Below, in pieces: positions 10,255 through 21,600 of a stretch of 64,000 bases of DNA. Numbering within the stretch: position 1 is the first letter of the stretch; the number at the start of each line of letters is the position of its first letter. Both the position numbers and the translations under genes were made by a program. Origin of the DNA: Mayamaea pseudoterrestris (taxonomy: Eukaryota; Bacillariophyta; Bacillariophyceae; Sellaphorales; Sellaphoraceae); the NCBI GenBank assembly GCA_027923505.1, contig BROI01000009.1, forward strand, positions 930,001 through 994,000, in the 5' to 3' direction. The notes under the pieces are model-generated. The model worked only from the letters and a program-made list of their open reading frames with translations. It was not told where the DNA came from and did no database searches.

Positions 10255-13050
10255 TGGATGAGACTCTGCGAATCCCATTTAGGGAGGGGTTCCACACCCA
10301 AGATGACAAGCCTTTGAGTCCAAATCAGATTGAAACACAATGCACATTGTATTCCAATATTGGCAGGCCATTCTGGCAGTCTGAAGTGCCACTTGAGGTG
10401 CACTGCTAGCAGATCCAACAAGGTGTTGGATCTGCAAGCTGAGTCTCACCATGGCATACCTGGTGGTGGAGACTGGAATGGGCGCAACTGACCAAATCAT
10501 TGGCTCATCATGACACCAAACATAAATTGGAAAGGATTTCAGGGCTCCAAAGGCAGCGCTGATGATCCCTGTAGCCAAAAAGGGTGCACTGCTGGCACAT
10601 TCAACCATTGGTTGAATGTGCGGAGTCTCATGGCAAAGGGATGGGTTCCACACCCAAGGTGACAAGCCATTGAGTCCACATCAGATTGAACCACAATGCT
10701 CATTGTATTCCAATATTGGCAGGCCATTCTGGCAGTCTGAAGTGCCACTTGAGGTGCACTGCTAGCAAATCCAACAAGTGGTTGGATCTGCAAGCTTAAT
10801 CTCACCATGGCATACATGGTGGTGGAGACTGGAATGGGCACAACTGACCAAATCATTGGCCCATCATGACACCAAACATGAATTGGAAAGGACTTCAGGG
10901 CTCAGAAGGCAGCGCTGATGATTCCTGTAGCCAAAAAGGGTGCAACGCTGGCACATTCAACCATTGGTTGAATGTGTGGAGTCTCATGGCAAAGGAATGG
11001 GTTCCACACCCAAGGTGACAAGCCTTTGAGTCCTAATCAAATGAAAACACAATGCTCATTGTATTCCTTTGTTGGCAGGCCATTCTGGCAGTCTGAAGTG
11101 CCACTTGAGGTGCACTGCTAGCAAATCCAACAAGTTGTTGGATCTGCAAGCTGAGTCTCACCATGGCATACCTGGTGTTGGAGACTGGAATGGGCGCAAC
11201 TGACCAAATCATTGGCCCATCATGACACCAAACATGAATTGGAAAGGATTTCAGGGCTCCAAAGGCAGCGCTGATGATCCCTGTAGCCAAAAAGGGTGCA
11301 CTGCTGGCACATTCAACCATTGGTTGAATGTGCGGAGTCTCATGGCCAAGGGATGGGTTCCACACCCAAGGTGACAAGCCTCTGAGTCCAAATCGGATTG
11401 AAACACAATGCTCATTGTATTCCTTTATTGGCAGGCCATTCTGGCAGTCTGAAGTGCCACTTGAGGTGCACTGCTAGCAGATCCAACAAGTTGTTGAATC
11501 TGCAAGCTGAGACTCACCATGGCGTACATGGTGGTGGAGACTGGAATGGGTGCAACTGACCAAATCATTGGCCCATCATGACCCCAAACATGAATTGGAA
11601 AGGATTTCAGGGCTCAAAAGACAGCGCTGATGATCCCTGTAGCCAAAAAGGGTGCACTGCTGGCACATTCAACCATTGGTTGAATGTGCGGAGTCTCATG
11701 GCCAAGGGATGGGTTCCACACCCAAGGTGACAAGCCTCTGAGTCCAAATCGGATTGAAACACAATGCTCATTGTATTCCTTTATTGGCAGGCCATTCTGG
11801 CAGTCTGAAGTGCCACTTGAGGTGCACTGCTAGCAGATCCAACAAGTTGTTGGATCTGCAAGCTGAGACTCACCATGGCGTACATGGTGGTGGAACGGAA
11901 TGAGTGGCCCTGCCATCATTGGCCCATCATGACCCAAACATGAAAAAGGATTCTGGGCAAAAGGCAGCGCTGATGATCCCTGTAGCCAAAAAGGGTGCAC
12001 CACTGGCACATTCAACCATTGATTGAATGTGCGGAGTCTCATGGCAAAGGGATGGGTTCCACACCCAAGGGGACAAGCCTTTGAGTCCAAAACAGATTGA
12101 AACACAATGCTCATTGTATTCCTTTATTGGCAGGCCATTCTGGCAGTCTATAGTGCCACTTGAGGTGCACTGCTAGCAGATCCAACAAGTTGTTGGATCT
12201 GCAAGCTGAGTCTCACCATGGCATACATGGTGGTGGAGACTGGAATGGGTGCAACTGACTAAATCATTGGCCCATCATGACACCAAACATGAATTGGAAA
12301 GGACTTCAGGGCTCAGAAGGCAGCGCTGATGATTCCTGTAGCCAAAAAAGGGTGCACCACTGGCACATTCAGCCATTGGTTGAATGTGCGGAGTCTCATG
12401 GCCAAGGGATGACTTCCACACCCATGGTGACAAGCCTTTGAGTCCAAATCGGATTGAAACACAATGCTCATTGTATTCCTTTATTGGCAGGCCATTCTGG
12501 CAGTCTGAAGTGCCACTTGAGGTGCACTGCTAGCAGATCCAACAAGTTGTAGGATCTGCTTTGAGTCCAAAACAGATTGAAACACAATGCTCATTGTATT
12601 CCTTTATTGGCAGGCCATTCTGGCAGTCTATAGTGCCACTTGAGGTGCACTGCTAGCAGATCCAACAAGTTGTTGGATCTGCAAGCTGAGTCTCACCATG
12701 GCATACATGGTGGTGGAGACTGGAATGGGTGCAACTGACTAAATCATTGGCCCATCATGACACCAAACATGAATTGGAAAGGACTTCAGGGCTCAGAAGG
12801 CAGCGCTGATGATTCCTGTAGCCAAAAAAGGGTGCACCACTGGCACATTCAGCCATTGGTTGAATGTGCGGAGTCTCATGGCCAAGGGATGACTTCCACA
12901 CCCATGGTGACAAGCCTTTGAGTCCAAATCGGATTGAAACACAATGCTCATTGTATTCCTTTATTGGCAGGCCATTCTGGCAGTCTGAAGTGCCACTTGA
13001 GGTGCACTGCTAGCAGATCCAACAAGTTGTAGGATCTGCTGAGTCTCACT
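10255..13050. repeat. ~356-bp satellite array with strong inverted repeats
   Basis: About eight tandem copies, with landmark spacings of 356, 355, 357, 343 and 358 bases, then 480 across a duplicated block. Every full copy carries GCACATTCAACC-ATT-GGTTGAATGTGC (12-bp arms, 3-base loop; copies near 10598, 10954, 11309, 11666, 12009, 12367 and 12847). It also carries an arm pair GCAGATCCAACAA and TTGTTGGATCTGC around one central base (near 10410, 10768, 11124, 11483, 11838, 12179 and 12659), plus shorter dyads ACAATG-CT-CATTGT and CACCATG-GCATA-CATGGTG. Blocks 12080-12559 and 12560-13039 match base for base as far as I can read. The array sits between the P5A ATPase and a plastid-protein gene. 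It shows no obvious relation to the 169-bp satellite and no coding capacity. Confidence 0.95.
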
Positions 13051-13406
13051 ATTGCATACATAAGTGTTTGCTTGCCATGACTAGTTAATTTTGCTTCTTT
13101 TTCTTTATTTCAATATGTAAATGAAGCTTGTGTTGAGGTAGTGTAGGCTACTGCATGCACCATAGTCTGTACCGGTAGAAGGGAGGCGTGGATATCCAAT
13201 TGATCAGGACCTATCGCACCATGACTCCGTCTTGCATGTGAGTCGGATCGGTATTCAAGCAAGCAAGTTGAAGTCGCCTTTGGTTCCGCAGCGAGATCTT
13301 GCTGTCACGCTACGCTCCACCATCCTTATGATATAAATCAGCTTCTCGCTCACATTCAAGTCTTTTTCTACGCATTTCTTCCATCTTTTATACCTGAACA
13401 ATCGTG
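13051..13406 (+). promoter_or_regulatory. 5' flank of the plastid-protein gene
   Basis: A stretch of 350 bases of non-repetitive sequence between the satellite and the start codon. A TATA-like ATGATATAAATC lies at about 13328-13339, some 70 bases before the ATG at 13407, in a plausible core-promoter position. The call is positional only. Confidence 0.35.
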
Positions 13407-13914
13407 ATGAAGCTCTTTAGTCTCCTAATGGTCGTTGCTGTCGCATCCGTCTCGGGTTTCTCCGTCATTCCTCCATCATCCCGAGCAGTCGCTTCCTCGT
13501 CGTTTGCTCGCTCCATGTTCGCCACTGACAATAACGAAAACAAGGGGCTCGAAACGGTTGAATCTAGCTCTGATGCCGACGCCTTGAGTAGTCTTTCCAC
13601 GACGCAGACGCCTCGCAATGTCGTCAAAGACATGAACACTGGCGAAATCAAGGAGGTCAAGTGGGTCGATCCAGCCATGGAAGCGAATACTCGGTGAGTA
13701 TATATGAATGAATGAATGAGTGAGTGAATGATTTGGGTGAATGAGTGAATTAAACGACATTTGGCTGGCTCAATGATACACTTTCTCACATTGTTCATTC
13801 GTTTTATCATCCGGCAGACCGTGGGAAATGAACTGGTGGGCCTACCCATTGACTCTCTTTCCGTTCGTCTTGCTCCTCGACGATGCTTTCCACTTTTTGC
13901 CGCACAACAAGTAA
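13407..13914 (+). CDS. Small plastid-targeted membrane protein, unknown function
   Basis: Exon 1 (13407-13693) and exon 2 (13818-13914) are joined across a 124-base intron (ACTCG|GTGAGT...CCGGCAG|ACC), giving 127 residues. The N-terminus is a classical hydrophobic signal peptide (MKLFSLLMVVAVASVSG) directly followed by Phe, and then a Ser/Pro/Ala/Arg-rich stretch. A signal peptide with Phe at the cleavage point and a transit-like segment is the known bipartite plastid address of diatoms. The mature part is short and acidic and ends with a Trp-rich hydrophobic segment (EMNWWAYPLTLFPFVLLLDD), probably one membrane span, then AFHFLPHNK. A thylakoid location is an inference. I do not recognise the family. 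ATG at 13407 is used because the codon before it is GTG. Confidence 0.82.
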
Positions 13915-14328
13915 ACATGAACGACGAATATATGATTGCAGTTAGCGGCTTGCGTTCATTCTATATATTAATGCAAGCGAGTCCGAAAGGCAGCTGTAGG
14001 AACATAACGACCGGCGACAGGCAGAGCAAGAATTTATCAAGCGTCTCGGTCGAAGAATATGACTCGAAAGGGTAATAACTCTTATAAACATAAACACACC
14101 AATACATTATTAGACAGCTACTCATCCATCGCAGACTCTGTACCGGTACATGCTATTGTAAACTCACAACGAACAACCGCTAGCTGCAGTCTCGAACGAA
14201 GCAACGGCACGGAGCAAAATCTTCAGTATGCAAGAGTAACGCCAGGTGAGAACCAGTTCCAATCAGCGTATTTATACCAACCACTTATACAGTAGAGTAA
14301 CAAGTAGAATGAAATAAATGAGTTACAT

Positions 14329-14505
14329 TTACGGTGGCGGCTGCGGTTCTTGCTGCGGAGACTGTCGCGGCGGCAGCAATGGATGCGACGGTCCTTGTGG
14401 CTGCTGCGGCGAATGAACTTGGTTTTGCAACGGCGCCGCTTGGACGAGAGGGCGTTGCGTTTGCGGAGAAGGCAGTCCGGATTGGCCTTGCTGTTGACCT
14501 TGCTG

Positions 14506-14536
<31 letters not shown>

Positions 14537-17500
14537 TGCGTTGCTGGTGGTGAATGTATTGGTCCTTGCGGAGGTAACTGCTGCTGCTGCTGCTGCCCGC
14601 GATCCATGCCCATGGCATGCTGCGGCATGGGTTGCATTGGTCGCTGCTGCATGGCGTGTCCCAATGGCGGCATCGGCGGTTGCCGCGGATACTGTTGTCC
14701 TCGAATATTCAAATTTTGATGGTTGAGAGGCGCATAAAACTGCTGCATCTGCATGGCTTGTGGTGGCGAATACATCTGCTGGGTGCGACGTGGCGACGAA
14801 CCAGCTATCTGTCGCTGTTGCTGTTGCTGCATCATTTGCTGCAAGGCGAGTTGCCTCTGCTGTTGTGTCATAAAGTTAGGACTGGCCTGGGGGCCTGATT
14901 GTGGTTGTTGTTGTTGTTGCTGCTGTAGCTGCGGTGGCTGTGAAAAAAATGGTTGCTGGTGCATGTTTTGCGTTTGCGACATATTCTGCTTTTGTTGAAC
15001 CGGGAGCTGTCCAACAAATTGGCCATACGGGGACGCTAAAGGTATTTTTCCAGGGGTGGTTGGTGATTGAGCTGGTAATAATCCTTGACTGCTGACAGCA
15101 GATGCAAAGTTAGCATTGAGAACATTCTTAATGTTGCGTGGCGATTCAGATGGAGGTGCGACAGACCGCTGACTGACACCAAGATCTGACGGTCTCAGGT
15201 TTGGAGGAGTGGTTACTTTGGAAGAAGAGTTCCTGCGTCTTGGGATCTTGGAATCAGAGTCTGCCTTCTGCGATGCGGCGACAGTGTGGGCAGCATTCAT
15301 GCTTTGCACTGATGACGTTGACTGCTGTCGAATAGCCGGGGCAGGTTTTACGCTGGCAGGTGGAGGCTCTATGGATGAGCCGGACTTTCGCCTTGCTTGC
15401 GGCTGTCTGGGTTGTGCTTGAGTTGCAGGTGGCTGCTTAGCAGTCGACGGTAGCTTCGTCACAAACGTATAACCGTCGATGAGAGCGTTATCTGGTAAGT
15501 GAAGTGGGTCTTTCGACTGAGATTCTGTATAAACGAAGACACGGACATGTTAGCAAAGTACATGCAGATGAAAGAAAAGATTGGCTCGCATCAACCCACT
15601 TACTGTTCGTCGGGGAACTGGGTACAATCCCTGCTTCTGCTGGACTCGAAGCGACGGCAACGGCTGATAAAGGAGCGGCCAAACATTTGAAGTGTGACGA
15701 ACGGAGAAGAGAAGCGGCTTGACATCCAGGTGCAGAAGCGATCTCTGACAAATTGTCCTCAAGGACCGAGTAGGACGGTCGGCAAGGAAGAATCCGATCA
15801 TGCGAGATGGCAGGCTCCACAGACAAATCCAACAGACAACCTGGCTCTGCCCAGGGTAGATCACCCCGTGCACTAGGGACAGTCGACACGCTGTTTTCGG
15901 CAACAGGATGCGTTGCAAGAAGAAACAATTGCTCCACTTTCACCAACTGGTCTTCGACATTCAAAGGTTTATGGGTTCCACAATTTAGATTTTCTAATGC
16001 ACTGGACCGCAACTCTTTCAAAAACGAGGCGTGAGTAGGTCTTAAAACAATCTGTTGTTTCCGCCGGTGCATCTTATGCCAAAGACTCTTTTTTAGAGCC
16101 GAAGTGAGTCCGGGAAACGACTGCAGCCATGTCATGCTGACATTGCTATTCTTCTTTTCATTTAAAAGCTCGCGTCGGTGGGCTGCAACTTTTTTCAATG
16201 AACCAACAATATCTCTGATACGTGATCCCGAACGCTCAGCCGCAAACGCTTCCATTTGCTTCTGCGTCGCTCGCCCTGAGAGAATGACTTGCCGCTGCTT
16301 GACTGCATTAGTTATCAAAACCACGTTTCGCTGCGCAACTTTTAAAGTCTGTGCGAGTTGCTCTCCTTTCGACTTTGTTTCATTCGCCTTTTGCTTGGCG
16401 AGCATCTCCCTCTCCTCCGCGCGAGCCAGCTTTGACTTAATGTCAGCAACGTGTACCTCCAGCTTTTGTCGGTCGCTAGGATTCGGAGCGATAATCGATC
16501 CATCTAATATGCACGGCGGTGAGAGAAACATAGAGAACAAATTCGAGATTAGAAACATTTATGACGTACCAGGTCCAAAGTACTGCCGAAATTTGTGTAA
16601 AAACTCGTCCTGCGCCCGCTTGTACTTGTCAATATCCTTCCTTGCGGCATCTGCAGCAGTAATATATTCCTTTTCCTCCTGCGTCACAGCAGCAGATTGT
16701 TTCTCGGTTTCTGCCGCCATAGTTATCAGCATGTCGGCTCGCTTTTTGAGCTCCGCCAGATGTTCATGCTCATGTTCACTCATGGAGGTTGCTCTCAATG
16801 TTGCGGCAGACTCCTCGCTCGTTCGTAGATCCACCAAGACGCATCGCACTTGTCCACTCTGCAGTTCAGCCGCTTCCCCAAAGTTAAATTGCTCGAAAGC
16901 AGCGGGGATTTCGCCGCAAGTAACGCTGCAGAGAATATCATGTGCGCGAATCCCCCAAGGAATGAACTGCTCATTGCCCGAGCTGTTCTTCTTGTCGTCA
17001 CTCGTCGACTTGGGATTGATTTCGCCGTGACTGTCTTTGTGCACAATGAGGGAGATCCAGAGTCCTTCGTTATGGATCTCTAGCGACAATTGCCTCGACG
17101 AATGACTCATGACCGTCTTGCGGTGCTTGTGCCTGGCAGCCGCGCCCGACGACTTTTCTCGTGCCCATTTTGGTTTCGAGGTGATTGGCGCAGGCTGTCT
17201 GAGTTCAATCTTGTCCGGCTTGGCAACGGAGCGCGCATCATGGTGAGGATGTTCGGACGACAGCGTCTCCGCTAAGCTGGAAATATTATGATTAATAGTC
17301 GTCTCTGCTCTATCAGCACTGCCAGAACCAATCCCTTCATCCAAGGCTCGAATTTCGGCCACGATTGCTTGCTCTTGCTCCAACAAGTTTTGCAAGTGCC
17401 GCTTGATATAACGTTGTCGTATTTGCTGAAAAGACACAGTCAATTTCTCCGTCATTTTTCGCCGATTCACTTGAATTTGTCCAAGCCGATGATCCAAGTG

Positions 17501-18463
17501 CGCCTTTATTTTTTCCTGCTCGCGCTTGTACTCCGTCGCCATGCGATTTTTCAATTCGTCCGACTTTTGCGCAAATTCTGCTACCTGGCGCTGATGCTTA
17601 ATTTGAATCTGCTGAGCAATGTTGTGCCACTCTTGTTGCCCGGCGGCTGCGAACTGTTGTTGTTCATTTGGATTGATACTACTGCTTCGTTGCTGTTGAT
17701 GCTGCTGATGCGCCTGCATGGCGTTTTGTAGCTCGGCGGCGTGACGGTTCCGTAACAGCTTCATGCTTTGATTGATCTTTTGCAGATTGTGTGATGACTT
17801 TTCCGTGAATACTTCATAGAGTTTCTGCGAGTCCTTCTTTTCGTCCTGCGACGCTCGGAGCTTGTACTTTTCCAGCGAGAGTTCTGCGTTGGCGAGCTTG
17901 GCTTGCAGCTGATCGTTAATAAACTTGTCAATCTCTTGACGAGCGACTGTATCCTGCGTCTTGAGTGAAGCAAGCTTTTCCTGTAGAGCTTGTCGACGCG
18001 CCAGTTGTTCCAATCGTTGAAAGGCAGGGTCTTGGTCCTCGTGCGTTTCGGCAAAGAATGCAAGCGTATCTTCAAGTTCATCCGACGGAATCAGCGCCGT
18101 TTCATCTATATAAGTCGACTGCGTAGCTTGTTTGTTGACATTATCAACAAATGCACGCGCTGATGATTGAGATTTATCCGAATTTGAGATCGGTAATGAA
18201 GCTGATTGGATCGTCAATTCATCGGCACCAGTGAATGCATCCGTATCTAGTCCATGGCTCGCAGACGAGCCACTTGCTATGGCTGCTTTCGAAATGATAT
18301 TAATTTTGATCTTCTTCCCGGCTCCTATCGCAGGCACGTTTCTTGCCTTTCGCTTCATGGGATGGATGGGAAACGGAGAATCGTCGTCCTCATCGTCATC
18401 GTATTCATCGTCACTTTGATTCTCAGGATGCGCCGAGTCGGCTTTAATCGAAACAAGAGACAT
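14329..18463 (-). CDS. Large coiled-coil protein with polyQ C-terminus, unknown function
   Basis: Three exons read cleanly: 18463-16570, 16503-15604 and 15524-14329, with introns CCTG|GTACGT...ATTAG|AT and ACA|GTAAGT...ATACAG|AA, giving 1329 residues. The N-terminus is acidic, then has a basic nuclear-signal-like patch (MKRKARN and later GKKIKI). Long charged helices likely to form coiled coil cover roughly residues 125-400. A compact segment around 450-570 (starting near LSLEIHNEGLWISLIV) looks like a folded domain I cannot name, and a second helical, Lys/Glu-rich part follows in exon 2. The last ~350 residues are low complexity: Gln runs, Pro, Met and Ser. The architecture suggests a nuclear or RNA-associated scaffold, but this is inference. 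The start codon lies about 140 bases from satellite array B. Confidence 0.85.
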
Positions 18464-18604
18464 ATCAGATGATGAGATAAAGTATAAAATGTCTGTATAA
18501 ATAGTATGGATGAACGTCGGCGCTCAAACCCCTTGTCCCATGGTGCTGGTGGACGATGATCGCGCAGATCCTCCGAGTACCAATAAGACCTGCATAACCG
18601 CTAC

Positions 18605-21600
18605 GATGCAGTTGCTGGCTGAGACTGGTGACAACTTGTCACCAGTCACATTGCAGTCTACTGAGACACCAGCCAGGCATGTCATCTTGTAGCGCAGCCT
18701 GAATAATGATGTTGGCACCATTATGGTGTATTTTGGGCACCTACAGGGCTTGCTGTAGGGGCGTTAAAATGTCATGGCATCTGCGGGCTGAGACTGGTGA
18801 CAAGTTGTCACCAAATACATTGCCATCCCCTGAGACACCAGCCAAGCCTACCATCTTGTAGCGAACCGGAATAATGATGTTGATACCATTCTGGTGTGAT
18901 TTGGGCACCTACAAGGCTTGCTGTAGGGGCGTTTGAATGTCATGGCATCTGCGGGCTGAGACTGGTGACAAGTTGTCACCAAATACATTGCCATCCCCTG
19001 AGACACCAGCCAAGCCTACCATCTTGTAGCGCAGCCTGAATAATGACGTTGGCACCATTCTGGTGTATTTTGGGCACCTACACGGCTTGCTGTAGGGGCC
19101 TTTGAATGTCATGGCATCTGCGGGCTGAGACTGGTGACAAGTTGTCACCAAATACATTGCCATCCCCTGAGACACCAGCCAAGCCTACCATCTTGTAGCG
19201 CAGCCTGAATAATGACGTTGGCACCACTCTGGTGTATTTTGGGCACCTACAGGGCTTGCTGTAGGGGCGTTTGAATGTCACGGCATCTGCGGGCTGAGAC
19301 TGGTGACAAGTTGTCACCAAATATATTGCCATCCCCTGAGACACCAGCCAAGCCTACCACCTTGTAGCGCAGTCTAAAAAATGACGTTGGCACCACTCTG
19401 GTGTATTTTGGGCACCTACACGGCTTGCTGTAGGGGCCTTTGAATGTCACGGCATCTGCGGGCTGAGACTGGTGACAAGTTGTCACCAAATATATTGCCA
19501 TCCCCTGAGACACCAGCCAAGCCTACCACCTTGTAGCGCAGTCTAAAAAATGACGTTGGCACCACTCTGGTGTATTTTGGGCACCTACACGGCTTGCTGT
19601 AGGGGCCTTTGAATGTCACGGCATCTGCGGGCTGAGACTGGTGACAAGTTGTCACCAAATACATTGCCATCCCCAGAGACACCAGCCAAGCCTACCATCT
19701 TGTAGCGCAGCCTGAATAATGATGTTGGCACCATTCTGGTGTATTTTGGGCACCTAGAGGGCTTGCTGTAGGGGCGTTTGAATGTCATGGCATCTGCGGG
19801 CTGAGACTGGTGACAAGTTGTCACCAAATACATTGCCATCCCCTGAGACACCAGCCAAGCCTACCATCTTGTAGCGCAGCCTGAATAATGATGTTGGCAC
19901 CATTCTGGTGTATTTTGGGCACCTACAGGGCTTGCTGTAGGGGCGTTTGAATGTCATGGCATCTGCGGGCTGAGACTGGTGACAAGTTGTCACCAAATAC
20001 ATTGCCATCCCCTGAGACACCAGCCAAGCCTACCATCTTGTAGCGCAGTCTGAATAATGATGTTGGCACCATTCTGGTGTATTTTGGGCACCTACAGGGC
20101 TTGCTGTAGGGGCGTTTGAATGTCACGGCATCTGCGGGCTGAGACTGGTGACAAGTTGTCACCAAATACATTGCCATCCCCAGAGACACCAGCCAAGCCT
20201 ACCATCTTGTAGCACAGCCTGAATAATGATGTTGGCACCACTCTGGTGTATTTTGGGCACCTACAGGGCTTGCTGTAGGGGCATTTGAATGTCACGGCAT
20301 CTGCGGGCTGAGACTGGTGACAAGTTGTCACCAAATACATTGCCATCCCCTGAGACACCAGCCAAGCCTATTATCTTGTAGCGCAGCCTGAATAATGATG
20401 TTGGCACCATTCTGGTGTATTTTTGGCACCTACAGGGCTTGCTGTAGGGGCGTTTGAATGTCACAGCATCTGCGGGCTGACACTGGTGACAATTTGTCAC
20501 CAAATACATTGCCATCCCCTGAGACACCAGCCAAGCCTACCATCTTGTAGATCAGCCTAAATAATGATGTTGGGACCATTCTGGTGTATTTTGGGCACCT
20601 ACAGGGCTTGCTGTAGGGGCGTTTGAATGTCACAGCATCTGCGGGCTGAGACTGGTGACAAGTTGTCACCAAATACATTGCCATCCCCTGAGACACCAGC
20701 CAAGCCTACTATCTTGTAGCGCAGCCTGAATAATGATGTTGGCACCATTCTGGTGTATTTTGGGCACCTACAGGGCTTGCTGTAGGGGCGTTTGAATGTC
20801 ACGGCATCTGCGGGCTGAGACTGGTGACAAGTTGTCACCAAATACATTGCCATCCCCTGAGACACCAGCCAAGCCTACCATCTTGTAGCGCAGCCTGAAT
20901 AATGATGTTGGGACCATTCTGGTGTATTTTGGGCACCTACAGGGCTTGCTGTAGGGGCGTTTGCATGTCACGGCATCTGCGGGCTGAGACTGGTGACAAG
21001 TTGTCACCAAATACATTGCCATCCCCTGAGACACCAGCCAAGCCTACCATCTTGTAGCGCAGCCTGAATAATGATGTTGGCACCATTCAGGTGGATTTTT
21101 GGCACCTACAGGGCTTGCTGTAGGGGCGTTTGAATGTCATGGCATCTGCGGGTTGAGACTGGTGACAAGTTGTCACCAAATACATTGCCATCCCCTGAGA
21201 CACCAGCCAAGCCTACCATCTTGTAGAGCAGCCTGAATAATGACGTTGGGACCATTCTGGTGTATTTTGGGCACCTACAGGGCTTGCTGTAGGGGCGTTT
21301 GAATGTCACGGCATCTGCGGGCTGAGACTGGTGACAAGTTGTCACCAAATACATTGCCATCCCCTGAGACACCAGCCAAGCCTACCATCTTGTTGCGCAG
21401 TCTAAATAATGACGTTGGCACCACTCTGGTGTATTTTGGGCAACTACAGGGCTTGCTGTAGGGGCGTTTGAATGTCACGGCATCTGCGGGCTAAAACTGG
21501 CGACAAGTTGTCACCAAATACATTGCCATCCCCAGAGACACCAGCCAAGCCTACCATCTTGTAGCGCAGCCTGAATAATGATGTTGGCACCATTCTGGTG

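Noticed and set aside
16104-17030. 308-codon plus-strand open frame
   Set aside because: Antisense to the coiled-coil protein and crosses one of its introns; no domain.
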